Made by a program: the position numbers and the translations under genes. This document shows positions 54,536 to 64,000 of a stretch of DNA of 64,000 nucleotides, piece after piece (position 1 is the first letter of the stretch; each line of letters begins with the position of its first letter). Origin of the DNA: Lasiosphaeria ovina (Eukaryota; Ascomycota; Sordariomycetes; Sordariales; Lasiosphaeriaceae); NCBI GenBank assembly GCA_033439765.1, contig JAULSN010000001.1:6324001-6388000 (forward strand), written 5' to 3'. The notes beneath the pieces were generated by a model. That model saw only the letters and a program-made list of their open reading frames with translations. It had not been told where the DNA came from and ran no database searches.

Positions 54536-55299
54536 CTTCTATTAGACGGAATCCCTCATAGTAGGAGGGTGTTAGTCTTGACGATGACGACGATAACGAC
54601 GATATCGATGAATTAAGCCAGGCACCTACGTAGCCTACCCGCCGTACCGTTAATAACCTTAACTCGGCTCGCCGTGGTAACCGGGGCATAGGGAGCCGGG
54701 GAGGCCGGGTAATAAGCACTCAGGGCATAGGGAGCCGGGCCGGCAGGACTCAATACCAAGGTACGTAGCGTATTGGCCGGGGCGGTATAAAATCACGAGC
54801 TTCACGCGGCCCTGTAGCCTCTATAGTGGCTGAAGGTCGTATTGTACGGCCTATACGTAGTGGAAGGGTCCCGTAACCGACTGCCGGGGTATTGGAAGGC
54901 ATGGATTAGTAAGGCTGTTAGTTGTATGTAGTTGCATGTAGTTGCATGTAGTTGTGAGTAGTTGTAAGTAGGCCTGTAGTTTTTTATTGCATTTTTGGCC
55001 CTGTTACGTAATTAGAATTAACGAAGTTAGCTTTGCTTTTTACTGTAGATTTGAACGATTTGAGCGAATCTACGGTCCTGAGCTGGAATTACCGTATTTG
55101 GAAGTGTGTTGACGTTGGCGACGGCGGCGAGGTGCAATTGCGGTACAACTGCGTTGCCAGCGCTTGGAGCGGGGCGGCCAGCGAATGTGGTAATTTTGGC
55201 TGTAAAATGTAGTATTTTTATGGGCAGTGAGCTGTAAAGTCTTAGCGCCTATGTACCTACGGTGACTGGGGACGTTCTTACGGTTGTAGGAGACTCGCT
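54536..55299 (+). mobile_element. MULE fragment M3 (M1 family)
   Basis: It is an inverted relative of 19731-20500, ending with the same terminal repeat (complement AGCGAGTCTCCTACAACC) at 55299. The left side is cut by the gypsy LTR. It is less RIP-altered than M1. This marks the right edge of the island. Confidence 0.75.
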
Positions 55300-55442
55300 C
55301 TTAATTATAGCTTTATAGCTATGTAAGGATAATTAATTAGTAATTCTTATACGTTTAAGGCTAAGAAGAGTTACGCGATTACGTAATTAACTAATTATGT
55401 AATCGCTAGGTAACTAAACTATAGTATAACACGTACTCTTTA
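55300..55442. other. AT-rich border between island and genes
   Basis: A short AT-rich stretch with TTACGTAATTA-type words; no gene or element recognised. Confidence 0.5.
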
Positions 55443-55988
55443 TTAAAGATGAGATTTTATAAGAATAGAACGTAAACCTTCTCGTAATGGCGTACTCATC
55501 CCATTTAGATTTGGCCGTTTCGTCGTTCGGTCGACAAAGACCTGGATAAACTCCCCAACTGCCTTAACAGAGTTGACTCCCTTCTCAAATAAAGCAATCT
55601 CGTAGGTAACACTAGAATTGCCTATTCGGTTGACACGAAGTGCAAGCTCGGCGCATGCCGGGAAAGCGATTGAGGCAAAGTAGTTATTATGAGAATGAAC
55701 TACCATACCATATTGCTCTGAGGTTGGCGGATGCAGGCCACAGTGCTCGATGAGATAGGTGTTGATTACCGAGTCGTAGAGGAAGTTGTAGATAGAGTTG
55801 TTCATATGATCATACATGTCGTTGTCGCTCCTTTAGCCACGTTAGTCGGGACAACGTCAATTATACAAGAGGAGATTTCCATACGGGCATCATTTACCAT
55901 CGTGTTCTGTATTCTAAAATGAAGGGGTAGTCCGCCCTTGTCCTGCTCTTTAGTTTTGTATGATCTGACATCGGGATGGTGAGGCAAA
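55443..55988 (-). pseudogene. Hot-dog fold acyl-CoA thioesterase-like gene with a frameshift
   Basis: The 3' exon (55830-55443) encodes SDNDMYDHMNNSIYNFLYDS, the 4-hydroxybenzoyl-CoA thioesterase-type motif with its catalytic Asp. HCGLHPPTSEQYGMVVHSH and VTYEIALFEKG follow. The 5' exon (about 55988-55898) encodes HHPDVRSYKTKEQDKGGLP and LHFRIQ. A 67-base GT-AG intron with an ACTAAC branch site joins them. The frame fits only if one base in the run CAGAACACGATGG (about 55899-55911) is extra, so the gene is frameshifted or the base is a sequencing error. No upstream start is convincing; MPHHPD at 55987 is the nearest. Substrate unknown. Confidence 0.7.
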
Positions 55989-56242
55989 CTGAGCAGATGT
56001 ATAGAATAATGAATAGGACTGCACGTCTATGTCCTTCATGTTATATTTCGTCGCTGCAACGCCATGGACCTGCGGCTCTAAAGTAGGGGAAGTAAGTGAT
56101 CGTTGGGTTGGGATCTGCCGTCCCTCACCGCCTTTTTTCTTCGCCAACCAAACCTCCCTTCTCAGATGGTTATTTCCCATCAAGCTTTTCTGTCCGGATA
56201 CAACGTATCCCAAACACCGCCCGCCAGTGTTGAATACTCCAC
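55989..56242. other. Divergent intergenic region
   Basis: It separates the thioesterase relic from the pseudouridine synthase. C/T-rich; no element seen. It may hide a first exon of the thioesterase. Confidence 0.45.
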
Positions 56243-57745
56243 ATGCCGCCGGCGCAGGTGCGGGCCTCGATATCGGGCGCTTTCAATACACTACTTTCCC
56301 TGTTAATTCCGGTTAGGAATATGGGGATCTCGGCTACAACGACGATGGCAGCGGCGGCGGCCACCATGGCCAACAGCGACACCATCGGCGCATCCCCACC
56401 CCCTCTGACCCGCCAACCCAAGATCCACTCTCTTACGGCGACGCTCAGCGACCTAAGACTCGAGAGATACTACATAGAAGGTGGTCTTCGACGTGTTGCT
56501 CCATACCACTATACGTATAACACGTGGTGCAAGGGGCGGTGGTGGGATAGGAAGCTCATTGACGTTTTCTCGAGCGAGTTCAGAGACCGACCTTTGGAAT
56601 ACTATAAAGCCTGTATGGAGAGTGGCCAAGTTGCCGTCAACGGTGCCACCGTAGGTCCGGATTACATACTCAAAAATGGCGACCTTGTCTCTCATACCAC
56701 TCATCGCCACGAGCCACCCATAACTGCTGAGCCCATTGGTATCATCCACGAGGACGATGACATGATTGTCATAAACAAACCACCGGGCGTACCCGTGCAC
56801 CCCGCCGGCCGCTATCATTTCAACTCGGTTGTGGAAATTATGAAGGCGGAGAGAGGTCCAGACTTTCTACCTCGGCCTTGCAATAGGCTCGACAGGCTGA
56901 CCAGCGGTATCATGTTCATGGCAAAGAACACGAAGGCGGCCGAGCGCCTGACCCTCCAAATCTCACAACGGAGTGTCCGAAAGGAATATGTCGCTCGCGT
57001 CGTCGGCAGGTTTCCTGATGGAGATATTGCCTGTGACCAGCCCATCCTCCTAATATCCCCAAAGCTTGGGTTGAACCGAGTACGTGCAGACGGAAAAACC
57101 GCAAGGACGGTATTCAAGCGCCTGGCTTACTACCCTCCGACGGGCAAGTCAGTTGAAGCACAAAATGCGGATCAGCCTGATCTATCAGAGCACCCAGGGG
57201 CTGCAACTGGCGAGAAAATGTGCGCAAGGCCAGACGAGGGTTATTCCATCGTGCGATGCTTGCCTGTAACTGGCAGGACCCACCAGCTGAGAGTTCACCT
57301 CCAGTTTCTTGGACACCCTATCCAAAATGATCCCATCTACGCCAATCAGAGAGTGTGGGGTGTTGATCTTGGATGCAACGACGCCGATGCTGTTGAGAAC
57401 ACCGACGAGGATATCATTACGCGCCTCTCACGGATGGGAAAGGACGAGGTCGCTGACGCCGTCGCGTACCATGACGAGATGGTGGACGAATACAATAAGA
57501 AGAAGGCAGAGAGAATGTCGGGAGAAATTTGCGACGTCTGCGATACACCCTTGTATACCGACCCCGGCGACCAAGAGCTTCTGCTATGGCTGCATAGTCG
57601 TCGCTATGAAGATTCACAGGGCGCTTGGAGCTACACCAGTCCGTTGCCCACCTGGGCCTTGCCACCTAGTGGAATGACTGGACCTACACAAGTTGGCGGA
57701 ATGGAGGATCTGTTAAATGCCGCAAGAAATGCCAATTATGAATGA
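56243..57745 (+). CDS. RluA-family tRNA pseudouridine synthase (PUS9/RIB2-like)
   Basis: Members of this eukaryotic branch convert a uridine (position 32 in yeast) of tRNAs to pseudouridine. One exon codes for 500 aa from 56243, or 474 aa from the ATG at 56321 (MGISATTT), which may be the true start; the extra N-terminus could be a mitochondrial presequence. An S4-like region (SGQVAVNGATVGPDYILKNG) comes first. The catalytic block PRPCNRLDRLTSG follows near residue 217, with the active Asp in RLD. GYSIVRCLPVTGRTHQLRVHL and GHPIQNDPIYA are the usual C-terminal motifs. A CDVC...C-containing tail follows. No deaminase domain is present, so it is nearer PUS9 than full RIB2. Confidence 0.9.
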   Translation: MPPAQVRASISGAFNTLLSLLIPVRNMGISATTTMAAAAATMANSDTIGASPPPLTRQPKIHSLTATLSDLRLERYYIEGGLRRVAPYHYTYNTWCKGRWWDRKLIDVFSSEFRDRPLEYYKACMESGQVAVNGATVGPDYILKNGDLVSHTTHRHEPPITAEPIGIIHEDDDMIVINKPPGVPVHPAGRYHFNSVVEIMKAERGPDFLPRPCNRLDRLTSGIMFMAKNTKAAERLTLQISQRSVRKEYVARVVGRFPDGDIACDQPILLISPKLGLNRVRADGKTARTVFKRLAYYPPTGKSVEAQNADQPDLSEHPGAATGEKMCARPDEGYSIVRCLPVTGRTHQLRVHLQFLGHPIQNDPIYANQRVWGVDLGCNDADAVENTDEDIITRLSRMGKDEVADAVAYHDEMVDEYNKKKAERMSGEICDVCDTPLYTDPGDQELLLWLHSRRYEDSQGAWSYTSPLPTWALPPSGMTGPTQVGGMEDLLNAARNANYE

Positions 57746-59943
57746 CACTACGCGGATGAGATACAAACGCACCAATGGTTCTGGTCCCGTGACCGTTGAT
57801 GTGGCTTGTCTCGAATATGGCTATTGAGGCAATCGTCAACAAGGAGCGTCCAGATCTGGTTGAAGATGGCCCCGAATGGAACAGCGCTCTGTAGGACCAA
57901 GTTAGCTACCGTGTTAACATTACCACAGGTGCGAGAGACTCTCAGCGGGAATGAAACATCGGTGATGACAACCCAAGTCTCGCAACCCTCATCCTCGAGC
58001 CTGCTGCCGGAACATTAACGACGTCAATAAGTTAGCCACGGACTTTTTTATGCCTTCATGTTTAGAGGGTTTGTTAATATTCGATGTGGCAGTCTCGGCA
58101 GATTGCTCATCGGGGCTTCAAAAGAATCTTGCCGACGCCTTCGGCTCCGATAGTTAACGTGCCGAGAAGTGATGTCCAGCGGATACCAATGTCTCTGACC
58201 TTCATCGGCCAGCTACGAATGGAAAATTATTTTCACTCCATGTCATTTAGGCCTTTGAAGCTGTCAACATAGTCGGCTCATGAGGCAAAGAACGAACACG
58301 AATGAGGATAACTATGTGATTCTTCTCTCCTCTCTAATCCTTCAAGCCCCCGTCAATGAGGTTACGGAGGCAGGAGGACCAATAGATGCCGATATTATGC
58401 CAACAGCCCGGCTCTTCCAGCTGACAAAGCCGCAACTTGTCTAATATCTATGGTCTTGGTGCCCGGTATTAGCCTTTTCCAGGTATTTGAGTCCATATTC
58501 CCAATTCGGGGGGGAAGGGGTCGACGAGAAAACATACCGGGCCTTTGGCGACAAGAATATTACCACTAGCAGTCTGGATCACAACAAAGCTGTGGCAGAT
58601 GAAAGCCCTTTCCGGGGTATTCAGCGAGAATAACGTGATGACGCGATGCAGTTGCCTTGAGGCCGTAACGCAAGATTTACGAGCCCAGTAGTCATCTAGG
58701 TATACCTTACCTTGCCACAGGACAGACCTGGCATGCATGTATGTCCTTGTCGGCCGGGACTGTTTCCTGTCAATATCACCCTGTCACGGAATACAGATAG
58801 ATAATGCCCCACACAGCTGCGGCGTATAATCTACGGCCTCGGGAATAGGCGATGCGTAGTTTTTGCTTGGCTTCGATGTGTTAGTTGAAGGGGTGGTAGC
58901 TCACGTTTAGGGCACGGCAACTACCCTGTCTAGTCTACATGTCGTCGCATGGCAAGGTAGTACTGCCAGGTGGTATACCGGGTTCACGGGACAGTTGTGG
59001 TTTAGCATCGATCTAGAACGGAATGAATGTACAGGGAAGCAGCAAGGAAAGCCGGCTCAACCTATCCCGTCCCCGAGCATGCACCCCTTTCGAGAATTGT
59101 CGAGACTCTGCTCTGCAGAACACAAGGGTTCAACACAACATGCCTTCACGTGTTGCGCTCATCGGGAAGTGCTCTAAGCTGGGAAAATTGTACCTACCGA
59201 TGGGACTCGTATACGTACCCCCCCTGTGCGCTGGGGGTTTTGCAGGTAGCGCGAACTTTAATCCATGGGCCCAGTACACTAAGGCCGTATCCTTGCCCAC
59301 CGGGGATTCTAGAAGAGGTCGGTTCAGGATTTTAGTTTTCTAGGGCGAATCTTTCGTCATTGGCGTCGCTTTGGCCCCAGCAGAGGGAGCGAGAAGTGTG
59401 GGGGCGAGCCTCGCCGGAACAGGCCGAGAAGAAACCGGGCGGCCGAGAGAAGGCCGCCGCCCTTGCCCCTTAGGTTCTCCTCTGTTCCTTCCCTTCCCCC
59501 TGTCCACCGCCGCCGCCGCCGCCGCGACTAGGACTGGGACTGGGACTGGGAAAGTCCAGGCAGCACGACGCCTGGGCTAGGCAAGGTAGTCCAAACTTCT
59601 CTTGCCGTGGCCACGCTGGGGGTCTAGGTCTAGTCTTGCTACCTAGTGGCTGGACGCCCGCACACTGGACAATGCTCCACCGGGTGGGCGGACAGGCTTG
59701 GTTGATCCCCTGAGCGGGGCCATCTTGGCTGGATTAGGGCTCTGGGGGGTTACCTGATGCGTTCTTTTATAAGTGGTTAAACCCTGGCAGCGTCTGGTAA
59801 GCCATGTTTCTCGTCTGGTCGCTTGAGATTTCGTCTATTCCTACTTTCGTGGAACTTATATATATATGTTAAACAGACGACGAGCCGCCTTGACCTTTCT
59901 ACAGCGCGGGCATCCACAAGCAACAAGCACATAACACAACAGC
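57746..59943. other. Intergenic region, 2.2 kb
   Basis: No recognisable gene. A short frame near 57818-57892 (MAIEAIVNKERPDLVEDGPEW) looks protein-like but ends in a stop and has no partner exon that I can confirm. GCC and GGGACT microsatellites lie at about 59500-59560. The last part is probably the leader of the bZIP gene, with an ATATATATAT run near 59860. Confidence 0.5.
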
Positions 59944-60903
59944 ATGACACGATCACCATCTGCAGAGGCAGCCAGGCCCTCCTCCAAGAGGAAAGGCGGG
60001 TGACTACAAGGGGTTCCGTGTCCCTGAGAAAGCAAAAACCCATCTGACTTTGCTATAGGTACCAGGAGTGTATCGACCCTCACACCTTCGCAGCTGGCCA
60101 GGAAACGGGCGAACGATCGGGAAGCCCAACGCGCCATTCGGGCTCGTACCAAGGAGCACATCGAGCGACTGGAGAGGGAGCTGGAGGAGCTCAAGGGCAG
60201 ACAGAGCCGAGACGAAACTGTTAGGGACCTGATCAAGCGAAACAAGGCCCTTGAGCGGGAGCTGATGGCACTGAGGGAACGTCTTGGCATCCAAGGCCGC
60301 CCATATCCAGCACCAGGTATGTTTATGGGGAACATGTGCGAGCCTCAGTTGCAGGGTTTGACAGTCTCGGGTCCAGGCTACGAAGTGGACGGGCTGCCGG
60401 CGGCCGCTGGATCCGGGGTGTCTAGTCGGGCCTCGTCTTTCGGGCAGGCCTCGGCCGAATACAACACGGCCCTGGCCTTCCGGGCCTCCTACCTGCCCAC
60501 GCCCGAGCCTTGCGACTCGTGGTCCTCGGTAGTCCCCGTTTCTTCCGTTTCGGTGCCTTCAGTAGTCTCCAGCCCCTGTTCGTCTACCGGCCATCCCGAC
60601 GACTACGTGCCAGGCTATATTCCCACCAGTGTGCCCTCGACAATGATGGAAAACAACGTCATCAACTCTTCCACGATTTCCTGTCTGGATGGCAGCAAGC
60701 TGCAATACGAAGAACTCGACGCCGGCGCCGGTAAGGCGACCATCCCTTAGGCCCCTGAGGTGCGGTTTACTGACCGGTATTCATCCACGACAGATCAAGG
60801 GTATTCTCACACCAGCGTGCCACAAACTTCAAACTACCTTCAGCAGCAATCCTGGAACATGTACCCGACAGCTGCGTACTACTCGCAGTCACCGAGTCTT
60901 TGA
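59944..60903 (+). CDS. bZIP transcription factor
   Basis: A nuclear DNA-binding regulator; the target is unknown. Three exons, 59944-59999, 60066-60730 and 60794-60903, give 276 aa. The exon 1-exon 2 junction uses the acceptor TACCAG at 60065 (not CTATAG at 60058) because only this keeps the basic region in frame: QLARKRANDREAQRAIRART. A leucine zipper follows (HIERLERELEELKG to RNKALERELMALRERLGI), with heptad leucines. The middle is Ser/Pro/Val-rich, as in activation domains. The last exon adds DQGYSHTSVPQTSNYL and ends WNMYPTAAYYSQSPSL. Without the last intron the frame would stop at 60750. Confidence 0.85.
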
Positions 60904-63900
60904 TCGGACATCTTTTGCAATCTACACTGATGCCGGTCGTTGAGACGCAGGCTGTTTGTTGTTCGGTGGCGTTTAGTCGACCCTCTGGGTTCCGGCGGTT
61001 CTATCGAACCCAATGAATGGTGCTCCTTCTTTTATTCTTGCGACACAACTCTCACGACATTCACCAACTCTTAACCAGCGATCGGTGCAACCGACGAATG
61101 AAGGCATGGCTCGGCCTAAACACTTTTTTTTTTCTTTTTTATTACCTCAGGTGGGGATACGGATAGAGTGGCGTGGTCAACAAGGAGTTTATTGTGGGTT
61201 ATATTTATGCATGGGGCAGGTTTGTGGGCCAGGAGCGATTGGGGAAAACTCCACTGGGCGCATAATAAGCCAAGCACAGTTGGAAAGAGTCGTCATTTTG
61301 GGCATATACCCCATGAAGAATTATGGTACTTCTTTTTCCATTTTGCTGCATCGAGGAAACTAAAAAGGGGCCCAGTCTTTCAAGATCATGGACCTCGATA
61401 TTTCGGGGAGATACTCCCAGCATCACAGACGCGTGTTTCTACAAAGAGCTGCTCGGGCAGTACCGCCAGCCAACCAATTAACTCTACAATGGAACAATAA
61501 TCTTTGCATCATGACAGACAGGGAATTTACAAATCGACGGAACCAGAGTGAAGTTCCCTTTATTTATTTTTACCCCTTTGCTCGTTCTGCAGCCATTACG
61601 GTAGGTAGGTACCTGTGGCCAGGCCCAGGAAGGCACCAACACTCGACTTTTGGGAGACGCCACCCTTTCTATATTACCCACACTCTTGCCCCATTCTCAA
61701 GCCGTGCAATGTACCCAGAATGCCCAGGTTGTGAGTTCTCGAGGAAGCCACCGGGAATCCCTCCTTATCGAACCTGTCACCCGACGACGTCTCACCTGGC
61801 ACACAAAACGTCAAAAAACACCCACAGGACGGAATGTCCGGGGTCATCGAGGTGTCATAGGACATTCCTAAATCTAAGGGAAATGGGGGTGTCTACCTAG
61901 GTACCTTAGGTACGTAGTAGGGGGTGGAGGGTGGGCTCCATAATAACGTTGAGGCCAAACCTCCATGGGGCCTGCATGGAAGAGACGGCAGAAAAACCTT
62001 CTCAGGAGTTGGCAGGGCTGCTCTAGAGATACGGCATATCCTTGCACATGATAGGAAGCAAGTAGCGCAGTGGAAAAAAAGATAACCGGGAAATCAAAAC
62101 GAAATCCATTCAAACCCTACTGGCATGTGCATGCACGGGTTGGAAAGGAGAGGACGGGGAGGCGGAAAGGAAAGCATCTGAATTAAGATGAGTTGAACGT
62201 CAAAAAGAAACAAAAAGAAAAAAACCGGTTCCTACGAGTCTCATCGCTCTCCATCTTGCCAGCAAGGGGGTCGGTCTGCAACGCCTGGGCTTGTGGGAAA
62301 TACCTAGGTATCTTTTGTCTCGGTGAGATACCTGTGTGGAATGACCCAGGGGCAGCCATGCTCACTTCTCGCTGACCACACACACGCCGCTCGCTGCCTA
62401 TGCGGTGGTTGGGTGACGGCCATTCAAAGAAGAGGAAGATTTATTGATGATCCCGGCCAAAGTGACTGGAAGCGAGAGAGGTGTTGTCACTAAACTGCCC
62501 GGTAGTCTTTGTCCCGTGTCCCAGCTAGTCTGGGGATAAGACAGACAGCTCCCAGACCGTGCCAGACCGGCTTGACGGGGCTCCCGTGTGTTTACACCTA
62601 GGCTAGCTTTGTGAGGGATGCACGGCGGTGGCGTACTGGGATCACAGGATAGAGGGCCTAGAAACACTTTATTTTCGCACCGTGGAGCGGCGGCAATACC
62701 TAGGTAAGCTCCACCATGTCAACATATTCGCGCACAACCTGGAAACTGCCTAACGAGTACCGTACACACTAGGTGATTTGACCACTAACACACCTCAGTC
62801 GATACCGAAATGTTTCCCTATAGTGCCCGAGATGGTGTTCCACATACTCAAGGATCCCTGGCAGCACTGGCACGAGGCGTAGTTGGGTCGTCTTGCCCAG
62901 CAACATCCCTGCCCGTATACGCGCCACACGCCACTACCCATGGTTAATAGTGTTAACGTTGAACGGCTTCTGATGGCTTTAGGCGCCGTAAGTTTCCTAG
63001 AAATCACGCCAGCACTTGAGCCGAGCCCACCGGGGGAGACACTGGGCAATACAAGCTTCCTCCGCAGCTACCTTACCTAGGTAGGTACCTTAGTTTCACT
63101 CGTCTATCCGTAGTTCTCGGATGAAAGGTACCTTAGTTTCTCCACGCGGCTCCAGTGTAGATGACAGTTGCCAGGCTCACTCTAGTTCACGAGCTAAGAA
63201 ACAGGGAAGAGCCCCCGGTACCGGGTTCCTCGAGTTTCTTACCAGGCGTGGCAAGGCACGTGAGAGAATGTCCGGGGATAACGGCGGGAACGTCCTCCAT
63301 GAAACGAGACTTGGCGCGTCCATGTCCTTGTTAATTGCCACGGCATGGCTTCATCGTGGTCTAGACGCTTCTTTGTTCTAATCCCTAACAACTTGCCTAA
63401 ATGGCGCTATGCCTGGCCAACTTCCAACACTCGACTGTCTCGGCTGTCCATTCTTTGCGAGCCTGAGGAGGAGAGGATTGAGCTACAGCCGAGACCTTCG
63501 ACTAAGGTCGTGACAACCAAGGGCATGGATGGCCTTGGATGAAGACACACACAAGATCAACGGGCTAAGAATATTTATACATTGTGTATGAACGGTGAAG
63601 CATAAAAGGGAAACTGATTCTAGGCGAATACATATCGTGTGGAGGTGTAAATATGCATACCTAATAGACTCGGTGCCAAGCCCTTTGGCGGGAGATCTGC
63701 CGACGCTTGTGGGCAGATGCCGTGGGTGGTGGGAGGAAACTTGAAGCTTGAAACTCCTGGAAAGAATACTTGGTCCTTAGCTAATGGTGCCTTGTCGCGG
63801 GGGGGCTGGTCTCCGGTGGGTAGGCTAGACAAGCACGTACTGCCTATCTACACGTGAAATCTTAAAATAAGGGAAATGTGGGGTTTAGAGGAAAGAAAGA

Positions 63901-64000
63901 GACTTGCAGTTGGCCGCTGGATGATCCCTGGGTGTTACGATGATGGCGAAGCTCGGCTTCCCCTTCACCCGCAAGGAGATATGACCACACTGTGGCAACC
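60904..64000. other. Intergenic region, 3.1 kb
   Basis: No gene that I can support. TACCTAGG-type palindromic words recur at about 61605, 61895-61912, 62303, 62697, 63072-63094 and 63127. A T-rich tract is at about 61124-61142. A small minus-strand frame (63049-62795) ends with a Cys-rich CCWARRPNYASCQCC stretch but has no known relatives that I recognise. Confidence 0.5.

Noticed and set aside
57818..57892. Short protein-like frame downstream of the pseudouridine synthase
   Set aside because: Only about 25 codons, no confirmed splice partner and no recognised family.

Overview
The window looks like a chromosome segment of a filamentous ascomycete, most likely a Sordariomycete. The signs are short GT-AG introns of about 55-165 bases with CTAAC-like branch sites, a Tad-type LINE with EEP, RT and RNase H domains, gypsy LTR elements, MULE transposons, and repeat copies carrying C-to-T and G-to-A damage of the kind left by RIP (repeat-induced point mutation). 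Assignment to an order or genus is inference only.

The window has two gene-bearing flanks around a gene-free transposon island. The left flank (1-11.7 kb) carries five ordinary housekeeping genes: phosphoglucomutase (+), oligoribonuclease/REX2 (-, with a 13-nt micro-exon), a Gfo/Idh/MocA oxidoreductase (+), a KES1-like oxysterol-binding protein (+) and a USP30/Ubp16-like deubiquitinase (-). The right flank (55.4-64 kb) carries a frameshifted hot-dog thioesterase (-), an RluA-type tRNA pseudouridine synthase (+), a bZIP transcription factor (+) and about 3 kb in which I see no gene.

The island (about 11.8-55.3 kb) is a nest of elements inserted in one another. (i) A near-complete LINE (L1, 40.0-46.9 kb, -) and four damaged or partial LINE copies. 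(ii) Nine copies (B1-B9) of a roughly 1.7-kb, poly(A)-tailed element that encodes only a gag/ORF1-like zinc-knuckle protein. Three copies have open frames (449, 470 and 441 aa). (iii) Ty3/gypsy remnants with LTRs that begin TGTTAC/TATTAC. (iv) Two full-length MULEs (19.7-26.4 kb and 47.8-51.1 kb) and one fragment. (v) Two unrelated solo LTRs with 5-bp target-site duplications.

The most interesting system is the pairing of L1 with the B elements. They share a 3' tail of about 185 bases with a conserved hairpin before the poly(A), a short stretch of 5' leader, a similar zinc-knuckle arrangement and a TYAEV motif. B copies carry 10-12-bp target-site duplications. This fits a protein-coding, non-autonomous retroelement mobilised by the LINE reverse transcriptase. 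Two tail subtypes occur in both partners. Also notable are an antisense frame between pol and the 3' LTR of a gypsy element, all of whose stops are RIP-explainable; a RIP-damaged tRNA gene relic; and a footprint of exchange between two B copies. Boundaries in the nested region are read by eye and can be off by a few bases.
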